Assembly: GCA_018907035.1 (NCBI GenBank)
Contig: JACCIC010000001.1
Coordinates: forward strand, 5,128,001-5,192,000
Source: Sycobia sp. Sy_11
Lineage: Eukaryota; Arthropoda; Insecta; Hymenoptera; Epichrysomallidae
Length of the DNA stretch: 64,000 bases
Reading direction: 5' to 3'
Of the stretch, positions 39,005-47,431 are shown one piece after another. The position numbers were made by a program, and so were the translations under genes. A model generated the notes under the pieces. The model was given only the letters and a program-made list of their open reading frames with translations. It made no database searches and was not told where the DNA came from. Positions within the stretch are counted from its first letter, which is position 1. The number at the start of each line of letters is the position of its first letter.

Positions 39005-39009
39005 ATTTC

Positions 39010-39280
39010 TGTTTAATAAGGATGGCAGAGAAATGAGTAGACAATGGATAATATTAATGTATATATTTATTCTCTTTATTAATGAACTTGATTAAGATTC
39101 AGAGATATGGTGAGAGTCCCGAGCGTAGTGGTGGCTGATGCGCAACTGGTTTTCGTTGAAGGCGCGGAAGGGACGCCGAGTCGATGAGTGGGGCGAGGCA
39201 GACATCACCAGCGCCGCCTGTTGGCGGGCCTGCCAGACAATATCCACGGCGCGCCTGGAGCGTGAAGGTTGAATCCAACA
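39010..39280 (-). repeat. 3' LTR of the BEL element
   Basis: 271 bp, identical base for base to 45903-46173. On the minus strand it starts TGTTGGATTC and ends TTAAACA. Two AATAAA signals lie on the minus strand (complement of 39066-39071 and 39075-39080). A 59-residue minus frame in both LTRs is not a gene. Confidence 0.96.
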
Positions 39281-39300
39281 TCCCGCCCGCCTCGTTTCCT
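39281..39300 (-). other. Purine-rich tract of the BEL element
   Basis: On the minus strand the bases just before the 3' LTR are mostly purines (GAGGCGGGCGGGA), the expected place for the plus-strand DNA primer. The two C interruptions make it an imperfect tract. Confidence 0.55.
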
Positions 39301-39427
39301 AAACGAATCAAAGAGTAAGGATCTTTATAACAGCGGCCAATCGCTGTTGGACTCTTTTAGCTCCTGCCGTCGGAGGTTCGCTGCCAGACCGTCCGCCGCC
39401 CGCCGTAGGAAGTGCATTGACAGGCTG

Positions 39428-42400
39428 TTAGTTGTCCGCGATAGATGTATCCATATCCGGTTGCTGATTTTGGTGTCGCCTTGTCGGCTGCAAGGAAGCA
39501 GGTGTGGAATCCGCTACTGGCAGCTTGACAAGCTTGATCACAGGGCGAGTGTAGGAACCATCGACTGTCTGTACGGTAGCTACTCGCACCAAGTCGTCCT
39601 GTCCGGGATGGACAGCTGTGACGCGCCCGAGGGGCCAATTACCGTTGGCCTTCAAGAGCGGAGGATCGACGATGACGACTAGATCCCCAACAGAGAGATT
39701 CGCTCTTGGTCGACACCACTTGGCTCTTTGCTGCAAAGTGTTAAGGTATTCACGACTCCAACGAATCCAAAATTGATCGCGGACTTTTTTCACTAAGGCC
39801 CAGTGAGTTTCGTGGTCCAGGGGTGGCTTAGTCGCCAACGGTTGAGGCGTGGATGTGAGGGAACGACCGATGAGGAAGTGTGCCGGTGTCAGCACATCGA
39901 TGTCATCTGGGTCTCCGGATAATGGCGCAAGAGGTCTGCAGTTGAGAATGCGTTCGATATTCACAAGGAGCGTCGAAAGCTCTTCGAATGTGAGCTTTCG
40001 AGGACCGAGAACACGACGCAAATGAGTCTTGGTCGATTTGACACCCGCCTCCCAGATTCCACCAAAGTGTGGTGCAGAAGGAGGAATGAAGCGCCATGTG
40101 ATACCTTGTCGTGCGAGGTCGCCCTCAACCAGATTCCAGTTGATCTCAGCATCGCGCAGTTGTCGGTTTAGCTCGGCGTTGGCTCCACGAAAGTTCGTGC
40201 CATTATCGCTCCATATTTCCTTAGGTCGTCCGCGGCGGCCGGAGAATCGGTCGAGGGCTCCGAGAAAGCTTTGAGTGCTGAGGTCCCCCACAAGTTCGAG
40301 GTGAATCGCTTTCGTAGCCAAGCAGATGAACAGCGCGACGTACCCTTTACTTGACTTGGCACCTCGACCCTTCGACTTGAGCACTTGAAATGGTCCCGCG
40401 TAGTCGACTCCGGTCCGAAGAAAAGCGGGCGCTGGAGTCACTCGAGCTGCCGGGAGGTCGGCCATGGCTTGGGAGAGCGGTTTCGCATTCGAACGTGTGC
40501 AAATCGTGCATCGGCGAAGCAGAGATCTAACCCGAGCTCGACCGCCGACGATCCACGCTCGCTGGATGGCTCTGGTGTAAGTGGTGCGGAATCCGGCGTG
40601 CAGGCAGCCTCTGTGAGCCCACATTATTACGAGTTGAGCTAGGTGACTGCGTCCATGAAGAATGATCGGATGCTTTTCATCGATTGGCAAAAACGAGTTG
40701 CGAAGTCTGCCGCCAACACGGAGGAGGCCGGTCTCGTCCATGAAAGGTGCTAGTGGTCGCAGGCAGCTGTTCCGGTGTACAATCGCGCCTTGTTTCAGGC
40801 GTGCAATCTCGCGCTCAAAGCTGGCTCGTTGACTGATCCGAACACAAGTTAAGTACTCGTGGTGTATCTCCTGCGCTGTCACGGGTGCGAGAATTTTTGG
40901 TCTTGGTGTCTCACCTGGCTTGGACGCCCGTGCCTTTGCTAGAAATTCGTCGGCGCGAGTGGCGCTAACTCGAGCGTTGTGACATAGTCTTCGACAGCGA
41001 CTCATCGCCCTGAGAAGCTTATCGAGGTCAGAAAATAAATCGATTGGATGAATGTCCGGCGAGATCTGCTCTTGTGTGACGGCGCATACAAGGACATGAG
41101 GCTCACCAACCGTAACAGAGTCGGGTTCATTGCACGCCTCCGCGCGCTCATCCCAGGAGCTTTCCCGGAGCCAGGCGGGTCCTGTCCACCACAAGTTCGA
41201 TTGGGAGAGTTCGGCGACGTCGGTGCCGCGAGTTCCAAGATCAGCGGGGTTCTCGTCGGTTCGAACGTAGCGCCACTTTGTATCGGGAAGTAGCTCTCGT
41301 ATGTGTGCAACATAGTCGTCGACAATGTTGTTCCCCGTCGGCTTGTCGGAACGAAGCCAGTGGAGCACGATCTGAGAGTCTCCCCATAAGTGGCAGTTAG
41401 AAAGGGGGATCTCAAGGTTCGTGGCTACAAAGCGGAGCAATTTGGTGGCAAGAAGAGCCGCCCGTAGTTCGAGTCTCGGAATCGTCATTCGAGCATTAGA
41501 CCTCTGTGAAGCTATCAAACCTCTGAGTGGCGAGAGCTTGGTCTTCGCCCAGAGGAGGCCTGTTTTTGCATTTTTGCCGTTGTCATCAAATGTTCGGTAA
41601 TATAGAGCCGCAGCCATAGCTCGTCGACTCGCATCTGCGAATGCATGTAGCTCGATTCTTCTCGAGCTGGAGTATTCAATCCACCTTGGTACCATTACTT
41701 TATGGACGTCCTCCATGGTTTCTTGAAAGGCTGCCCACCGGCGTGCGAAGGGCTCCGGCACGTCTACATCCCAGTCAAGTTTAGCTTGCCAAAGGTCCTG
41801 TATTAGTATCTTAGCTACTAGTGTGACGGGGGCAAGCCAACCGACTGGATCGAATATTCGTGCCAGTTCGGAGAGGATAGTTCGTTTGCTGTGCTCGCGG
41901 GGAGTGCACGGGCTTGGTCGAATAAACCGAAACCGATCCTCGACTGGTTCCCATGACATCCCTAGTTCGTTGACAGGTCCCTCCGTTGTAAAATGACGCC
42001 AGGTGGGTCGCAGACGATCGCTTGGATCAATGTCCTCTATTAAGGCAGGGGAGTTAGAGACCCATTTTTTTAAAGTGAACCCTCCGGCCTTCAGCAGTTC
42101 GACGAGCTGGTCGCGGCGCCGACGTGCCGTCTCAATGTCATCTGCGCCGCAAAGAAAGTCGTCGACGTAGAGCTCCCTGCTGATGGCGTCTACGGCCTCG
42201 GGCAAATTGGAGCCTTCGTCGAGGCACAACTGCTTCAGTGTGCGGAGAGCAAGGTAAGGCGCGCTCGCCTCTCCGTAAGTGACAGTGAGGAGCGCATAGT
42301 GAGTTGCTGGACTGCTGGCGCTGGGGCTCCAGAGAATTCGTTGGAAATTCGTGTGTTCGGGTCTGATACGAATCTGACGGAACATCATCTTGATGTCCGC

Positions 42401-43477
42401 GCAAAATGCGAAGCGCCGCATTCTCCACCGTGTCACGACGACTGAGAGATCCGACTGTAGCTTGGGACCGGCGTACATGGCATCGTTGAGGCTGTATCCA
42501 GTGCTGGTTGGCCTTGAGGCATTAAAAACGACTCTGAGTTTGTCCCCCTCATCGCAGCGCTGCCAGATTCCATGGTGAGAAATGTAGCAGACGGTGCAGG
42601 ATTCAGCTCGAAGTTCTGTTTGCGTGAGAGGGCGCATGTGGCCGCTTTGTATGTAATCGTTCATGAAATCGACATACGCACTTGCGAGTCTCTTGTCTCG
42701 TTTCATGCGGCGATGCATTGCCGTCAGGGCGACTTGCGCCTGTGTCCAACTCTCTCCGAGTTTGGTCATTGCATCCTTCTTCAGAGGTATTGGAACGATG
42801 TACCGTCCACTGGGATCCCGAGTATAGCCGCTGACAAAAAGCTGCTCACATTCAACATCAGCCAGGGTCTCTCTCACTGTATGAGGCACATTTTCGATCG
42901 ACCAGAATCGTTGAACAAGCTGAAGCAGCTGCTCGTGGCAATTAGTTTGGGTGCAGAGTGCCTTGAGTGTTGTAGACGGCTTGGCGACTGATACCGTACC
43001 TGTCAGCGTCCAGCCAAATATCGTTCGTTGGGCGATCAGCTTTTCTCGATGAACGATTCCAGGAAGGAGGATTTTCCCGTACAAATCTGCGCCCAGGATG
43101 ATGTCCACTCCCCCCGGGGTAGCGAAGTCATGATCTGCAAGCTGGAAGTCGAGAAAGCTGACCGCGTTGGGTTTTGGAAGAGTGAAAGAGGGCGTGGTGA
43201 TAGCGAGACATTTGAGAGCGTAGACATCAAAGCCAATGTATTCGTCATGGAATTCATCGTACAGATAAAGGCGGGTGCGATTGAAAACTGACTCGATAGG
43301 TGCGCCACATACTCCGGATACGTTAATGTTTACTCGCTCCAAATAATCGCCAAATTTCTTGGCAATACTTAGATTTACAAGGCTGACTTCAGAGCAGGGA
43401 TCTAGTAGAGCTCTGACTTTCTCCTTATATCCCCGCCCATCGCCAATTGTGATTATAGCGGTGGGCAGGATAGAGAG
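39428..43477 (-). CDS. pol: BEL/Pao Pol: protease, reverse transcriptase, RNase H, integrase
   Basis: Open frame of 1349 residues on the minus strand following the TGA, in the same frame as gag. The first Met is at 43342, but protease residues lie before it, so it is probably read from gag. Domains in order: pepsin-like retroviral protease (ALLDPCSEVSLV, catalytic Asp, before the Met; then ILGADL); Pao-type RT (LRVVFNAS, FCADIKMMFRQI, catalytic YVDDFLCGAD); RNase H (HAFADAS, LWGDSQIVLHW, ENPADLGTRG); integrase with zinc-binding H..H..CTIC, then DYAGPF, WSDNGTNF and PPSAPHFGGIWEAGVKS giving the D,D,E triad; and a C-terminal DUF5641-type domain (GDLVVIVDPPLLKANGNWPLGRV). No inner stop or frameshift is visible. 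The one oddity is the protease motif LDPCSE, where LDSGSE is usual. Confidence 0.95.
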   Translation of the reverse strand, partial: LSILPTAIITIGDGRGYKEKVRALLDPCSEVSLVNLSIAKKFGDYLERVNINVSGVCGAPIESVFNRTRLYLYDEFHDEYIGFDVYALKCLAITTPSFTLPKPNAVSFLDFQLADHDFATPGGVDIILGADLYGKILLPGIVHREKLIAQRTIFGWTLTGTVSVAKPSTTLKALCTQTNCHEQLLQLVQRFWSIENVPHTVRETLADVECEQLFVSGYTRDPSGRYIVPIPLKKDAMTKLGESWTQAQVALTAMHRRMKRDKRLASAYVDFMNDYIQSGHMRPLTQTELRAESCTVCYISHHGIWQRCDEGDKLRVVFNASRPTSTGYSLNDAMYAGPKLQSDLSVVVTRWRMRRFAFCADIKMMFRQIRIRPEHTNFQRILWSPSASSPATHYALLTVTYGEASAPYLALRTLKQLCLDEGSNLPEAVDAISRELYVDDFLCGADDIETARRRRDQLVELLKAGGFTLKKWVSNSPALIEDIDPSDRLRPTWRHFTTEGPVNELGMSWEPVEDRFRFIRPSPCTPREHSKRTILSELARIFDPVGWLAPVTLVAKILIQDLWQAKLDWDVDVPEPFARRWAAFQETMEDVHKVMVPRWIEYSSSRRIELHAFADASRRAMAAALYYRTFDDNGKNAKTGLLWAKTKLSPLRGLIASQRSNARMTIPRLELRAALLATKLLRFVATNLEIPLSNCHLWGDSQIVLHWLRSDKPTGNNIVDDYVAHIRELLPDTKWRYVRTDENPADLGTRGTDVAELSQSNLWWTGPAWLRESSWDERAEACNEPDSVTVGEPHVLVCAVTQEQISPDIHPIDLFSDLDKLLRAMSRCRRLCHNARVSATRADEFLAKARASKPGETPRPKILAPVTAQEIHHEYLTCVRISQRASFEREIARLKQGAIVHRNSCLRPLAPFMDETGLLRVGGRLRNSFLPIDEKHPIILHGRSHLAQLVIMWAHRGCLHAGFRTTYTRAIQRAWIVGGRARVRSLLRRCTICTRSNAKPLSQAMADLPAARVTPAPAFLRTGVDYAGPFQVLKSKGRGAKSSKGYVALFICLATKAIHLELVGDLSTQSFLGALDRFSGRRGRPKEIWSDNGTNFRGANAELNRQLRDAEINWNLVEGDLARQGITWRFIPPSAPHFGGIWEAGVKSTKTHLRRVLGPRKLTFEELSTLLVNIERILNCRPLAPLSGDPDDIDVLTPAHFLIGRSLTSTPQPLATKPPLDHETHWALVKKVRDQFWIRWSREYLNTLQQRAKWCRPRANLSVGDLVVIVDPPLLKANGNWPLGRVTAVHPGQDDLVRVATVQTVDGSYTRPVIKLVKLPVADSTPASLQPTRRHQNQQPDMDTSIADN

Positions 43478-43480
43478 TCA
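43478..43480 (-). other. Single in-frame TGA between gag and pol
   Basis: Minus-strand context is CGC ATC TGA CTC. It is the only stop in the frame between the gag start at 45049 and the pol end at 39428. The two parts are in the same frame, so Pol could be made by readthrough, or the stop is a recent null mutation in one copy. Confidence 0.9.
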
Positions 43481-45049
43481 GATGCGGGGGCCTGATTCGC
43501 CTGTGATATCACATGCCTGTGGCGACACATCATCAGATCGCGTGACTTTGCTTCGAGGTTGCTTCGTCGGGGTGGGCGCCGATAATCCTGTGTTTCCGCG
43601 CTTCATCAAGTGAATCAGCGTATGATGCAACTCGCCACACAACCGACACGTGGACTTGGAGGGGCAGTTTCTCACTGAATGACCGCCTCTTAAGCAGTTA
43701 TAGCAGATTCGGCTATTTGACGCTAGATTTCTTCGATCTGTAGAATTCATAGCTTTGAATTTTTCGCAATAGCCGATGTAGTGTTCCGCCGAACAAGCGG
43801 GACAGGCGTCGCTCGATATTGCAGCGTTGATCCCCTGTGCGACGGTTGCGCAAGTCTTGAACGCACGGCCGCCGCTGTGTGCGTCTGTGACTGAACGCGA
43901 AGGCCCTGAGTCGATCGTCTTCAGTGTCAAGCACCGTCGTTTTAGGAACGCAGTTAGTTGACCGTATGTAGGGAAGTACTGTACGTCCGATTCCTTGCTC
44001 TCGACCTTGCCGATTTCTTCCTCCCAGCTCCGTCTCGTAGTCGGATCCATGCTTAGGCTCGCAATCGTAACGAACCAGTCATCCCAGTGAGTCACAGATC
44101 TTCCTAATGAAAGTAGTTGACTGCGATGAAGATCGAGATCATCTAATATTCGCTGCAAACCGACAGATGACTCTTCTTTAAGCGGTTTCATGCGGAGCAG
44201 TGCTCTTAGATGATCGTGAACTAGGATTCGCCGTTGATCGTAGCGTGACTGAAGGGTGGCCCATGCAACGGTAAAATTCGGTCCAGTGATCGCTATGCTG
44301 TTTAACGCTAGTTGAGCCTCTCCCTGGACGCAAGTCTTAAGATAAAAGAGTTTCTCTACGTCCGTTACGCCGCGATCGTCGATGACGATGGATTGGAAGA
44401 GATCGCGGAAAGACTCCCAATCCTGCCGCTTTCCACTGAACGATGGTAGTTGGATTTTCGGTAGCCGAGCTGATCCTCTCGAACCAACAATCGGAGAGAC
44501 AGTGGTTTCAGGGTGAGAGCCGGACTCCTGGCGTGCATGAGCGTCGTAAAGCTGCCCTTTCGCACTCATATACATTTCTTCAGCGGTCGCGTAATGATCA
44601 TCTTCGACGTAGTCTGCCTGAAGTGTCTCTCTGAATTGAAGCAGTTCCACGTGATTTTGGAGAAAGTCTCTCCAGTACCCATCCAGTACCTCCATGTGAC
44701 TCGCGATCAGTCCCGTTGTCCACTCTGTAATCGGTCGATCAACTATTCTTTTTGCCGTGCGCTTCAGTACAGCAAACAAGGCCCGCTGGGCGACGATGGT
44801 GGTAGTATCTGAAAGTTCATTGTGATTAGTGTGTGCCCGTAGTCCGCTCAAGTTATGGCCCCTCGGCGAACCGCCCATCGTAGAGATACTGCGGATCCCG
44901 AGGTCGGCGCGACTAACACGGGGACGAGGCGAAGTGAGCCTTACGACGGCGCAATCAGTTTGGTTTTGCTGATGGCCTCGATTTGGCGAGCTTATTTTAT
45001 CAACTTCCGAGCTAGATGTGCTCATATTTATGTTGTTCAGCGATTTCAA
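43478..45049 (-). CDS. gag: BEL/Pao Gag with zinc knuckles
   Basis: A 523-residue frame. The middle part (roughly residues 195-320) reads like the DUF1759 region of Pao Gag proteins (LPKIQLPSFSGKRQDWESF, then FYLKTCVQGEAQLALNSI). The C-terminal part has a canonical zinc knuckle CYNCLRGGHSVRNC, followed by a second CRLCGELHHTLIH. It forms the particle that packages the RNA (family knowledge). The start at 45049 is the first Met; a second in-frame Met eight codons later is equally possible. The frame ends at the TGA that separates it from Pol. Confidence 0.92.
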   Translation of the reverse strand: MKSLNNINMSTSSSEVDKISSPNRGHQQNQTDCAVVRLTSPRPRVSRADLGIRSISTMGGSPRGHNLSGLRAHTNHNELSDTTTIVAQRALFAVLKRTAKRIVDRPITEWTTGLIASHMEVLDGYWRDFLQNHVELLQFRETLQADYVEDDHYATAEEMYMSAKGQLYDAHARQESGSHPETTVSPIVGSRGSARLPKIQLPSFSGKRQDWESFRDLFQSIVIDDRGVTDVEKLFYLKTCVQGEAQLALNSIAITGPNFTVAWATLQSRYDQRRILVHDHLRALLRMKPLKEESSVGLQRILDDLDLHRSQLLSLGRSVTHWDDWFVTIASLSMDPTTRRSWEEEIGKVESKESDVQYFPTYGQLTAFLKRRCLTLKTIDSGPSRSVTDAHSGGRAFKTCATVAQGINAAISSDACPACSAEHYIGYCEKFKAMNSTDRRNLASNSRICYNCLRGGHSVRNCPSKSTCRLCGELHHTLIHLMKRGNTGLSAPTPTKQPRSKVTRSDDVSPQACDITGESGPRI

Positions 45050-45881
45050 CCCTTATATTAAAACAACCCTTATAAATGTATTTGAATGAATCTGTCTGCG
45101 TATTACGCATGTAAGTGTAAGTCGCGTGCAATGTACAAGTCGCTCGGGTGGTGTGTACTGAGCGACCGTCGTAGCAACGGCATGCAGTATTGTGGCCGTT
45201 CGGCTGTGTACGGTGGCTTGATGGAGGCCACGTGGACGCACGAGGAGACAGGCGCATTTCCGCAGTCTGGGAGGGAGAGCGAGGAGAGGGGAAGGAGAGA
45301 GAAGAGTCGTCCAGCAAAGCGTGGGAGGGGGAAAGAGGAAGTGCGCGAGAGAGGTAGAACTCCCCCGCCCACCCGTTGCACGGATCGAGTATATATGTGC
45401 CTATTTGCAACAAAGGACGGAGGTTCATCATGGCGTCATGCGGACGCTCATGTTAATTCTGGCGCTGTGAACACGCCTGAGTCAATCATGGCTACCGGAG
45501 AGAGAACGATACGAAGCGAGGGCGTGAATATAAGTACAAGTAACATTGAAAGGTTAATTTTCATGGGCTTCGCTTGCCCGGATCGCAAAGCGGCGCGCAT
45601 AGCTCGAGGAGCCACCGCCTGAAAAAGCTGAGTTATGACGATAGCTCAGGCTCCATGGGTATGCCCCTACCTCATGTTCACTCTGAATTTCACAAGGGAT
45701 TTTGCGAGGTACTTACTTTGCTGCTCTTCTGGTGGACTCATGCTTCCTAGCATAAGTTCGCTGCTGTGCATTCCAGCTTGGGCGGCTACGTTTGTGCAAT
45801 GGCCGTCGTGGCAAGCCTCTACGGCGTCGAGGGTCTGCTTGCGATGCTCACTTCGTGATTGACGCGTCGATCTTCTGGAAG
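45050..45881 (-). other. Leader (5' untranslated region) of the BEL element
   Basis: About 830 bp between the primer site and gag. It contains purine/pyrimidine tracts (45270-45350) and short open frames on both strands (139 and 92 residues minus, 178 residues plus) that show no domain. I take them as chance frames in GC-rich leader sequence. Confidence 0.6.
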
Positions 45882-45899
45882 ATCCGGCTCGAAGGACCA
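45882..45899 (-). other. Primer binding site, tRNA-Tyr type
   Basis: Minus strand TGGTCCTTCGAGCCGGAT, three bases after the 5' LTR. Its complement ATCCGGCTCGAAGGACCA matches the 3' end of insect tRNA-Tyr including CCA (from general knowledge of tRNA-Tyr acceptor ends). Confidence 0.8.
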
Positions 45900-45902
45900 C
45901 TT

Positions 45903-46173
45903 TGTTTAATAAGGATGGCAGAGAAATGAGTAGACAATGGATAATATTAATGTATATATTTATTCTCTTTATTAATGAACTTGATTAAGATTCAGAGATA
46001 TGGTGAGAGTCCCGAGCGTAGTGGTGGCTGATGCGCAACTGGTTTTCGTTGAAGGCGCGGAAGGGACGCCGAGTCGATGAGTGGGGCGAGGCAGACATCA
46101 CCAGCGCCGCCTGTTGGCGGGCCTGCCAGACAATATCCACGGCGCGCCTGGAGCGTGAAGGTTGAATCCAACA
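45903..46173 (-). repeat. 5' LTR of the BEL element
   Basis: 271 bp, identical to the 3' LTR at 39010-39280. The transcription start should lie here on the minus strand. The flanking ATTTC at 46174-46178 is the target-site duplicate. Confidence 0.96.
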
Positions 46174-46178
46174 ATTTC

Positions 46179-47367
46179 ATAACCACTTGTTTCAAGCTTC
46201 AAAGCATTACTTTCTCTGTGGTGAGCTACAAAATTTGGAGTTTTAGAGTAAACAGGAAGAGAGGCTGAATATTATATCTTTGTATGATTTAAATGGGCAA
46301 TTTTTGAGTGTGTCAGCTTGCTTCCGTAATAATCATCGCCAATTTCTGACTTTTCGTCTTAATCTTGAAGTTTTGACGAAATTTCGCGATGTATCCTTGT
46401 TAAATCAACGGTAAGTACAACTATTCAATTTTTCCATAACCTTCGGAGTTTTTTTTCTGATCTTTGGATGAAGATATTTGTTATACTATTGAAATAACTG
46501 TAAGTTATCTTACTCTCCATCTGATTTTAGACACATTTAAATCATGTGCTTTCTTTCTTTTCTAAATATTTTAAAAGATCATTAATTATCATATTCATCA
46601 TATCCTGCATAGTATATAATGCACAGATATATAACTTTATTTTCTAATTAAAACACACACACACGCGCGCGCGCACACACACATACATATATATGCCTAT
46701 ACGTATACATCTCACGTTTTCGTACAATAGTAAATGAATAAAATCTATTTTAAAATATAATTTATTTATTGCGTTTTGGTAAAGAGCTAACAAGTATTTT
46801 TCACCCTGCAAAGAGCTCGCGTCTTCTTTTTATTTCAATATAAATTCAACAATTAAAAGACAATATTCCAGCTATAAATAATTAAATGAAATCTATTTTT
46901 CACAAATATAAGTTTTTGTAGTTATCCAACTCGTATTGATGCCGAAGCAAATGATCAAGTAATTGTTACTGGCTGCCGGAATGTAAAATGGTATTGCGTA
47001 TTCATCTGAATCATCTATTATTGAAAATGTTTAGTTCTGTTAACAACAGTACCTATGGTGCATTGTAGTACCAACAGTCAGTGAGTCCTGCATAAAACTT
47101 AGATATTCTTTACAGTATAAAGAAGTCATTATTTATCAACAATTGAAGCATTTAGAATAGAAGCTAAAGAAAAAATTAATTTCTACATGTTCAATTATCA
47201 TTAATATTCCTTTTAAAAAATTTAGAGAATAAAGTCGTTAAATATTGTATAATTATATACGAATAATATTAGGTATTCTCATGTAAATTAATTATTTTTA
47301 AATAGAATATATAGCTAGCTATTTTCTGTATCAATTATATAGTGGAAAAATAGTTCTGAAATAAAAA
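46179..47367. other. Intergenic region upstream of protease gene 3
   Basis: AT-rich sequence with a purine-pyrimidine alternating repeat at 46652-46691. No coding exon recognised. A weak TATA-like ATTATATAG lies about 30 bp before the gene 3 start codon. Confidence 0.5.
46652..46691. repeat. (CA)n(CG)n(CA)n alternating repeat
   Basis: ACACACAC, then a CGCGCGCGCG run, then ACACACAC. Strict purine-pyrimidine alternation with a CG core is the classic Z-DNA-prone sequence. Confidence 0.85.
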
Positions 47368-47431
47368 ATGTGTTATAAAAAAGTAAAGTTATTTCTTTTT
47401 ATAATATTCAGTATATATTTGTTTGATCAGG
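47368..47431 (+). CDS. Signal-peptide exon of protease gene 3
   Basis: Sixty-four bases: Met, basic KK/VK, hydrophobic LFLFIIFSIYLF, then DQG across a phase-1 GTAAGC donor. Same length and phase as the gene 2 signal exon. It is too short to be decisive alone, and the distance to exon 2 is large. Confidence 0.6.

Larger units (their letters stand above)
39010..46173 (-). mobile_element. BEL/Pao LTR retrotransposon, nearly intact
   Basis: A 7164-bp element on the minus strand. It is bounded by two identical 271-bp LTRs (each TG...CA) and a 5-bp target duplication ATTTC (39005-39009 and 46174-46178). Order on the minus strand: 5' LTR, tRNA-Tyr primer site, leader, gag, one TGA, protease-RT-RNase H-integrase, purine-rich tract, 3' LTR. 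Identical LTRs mean a recent insertion or recent conversion. It landed between protease genes 2 and 3 and breaks no recognised exon. Apart from the TGA between gag and pol, the frame is open for 5.6 kb. Confidence 0.96.

Noticed and set aside
39099..39311. 70-residue minus-strand frame, repeated at 45992-46195
   Set aside because: It lies in the LTRs of the BEL element and its duplication simply reflects the two LTRs.
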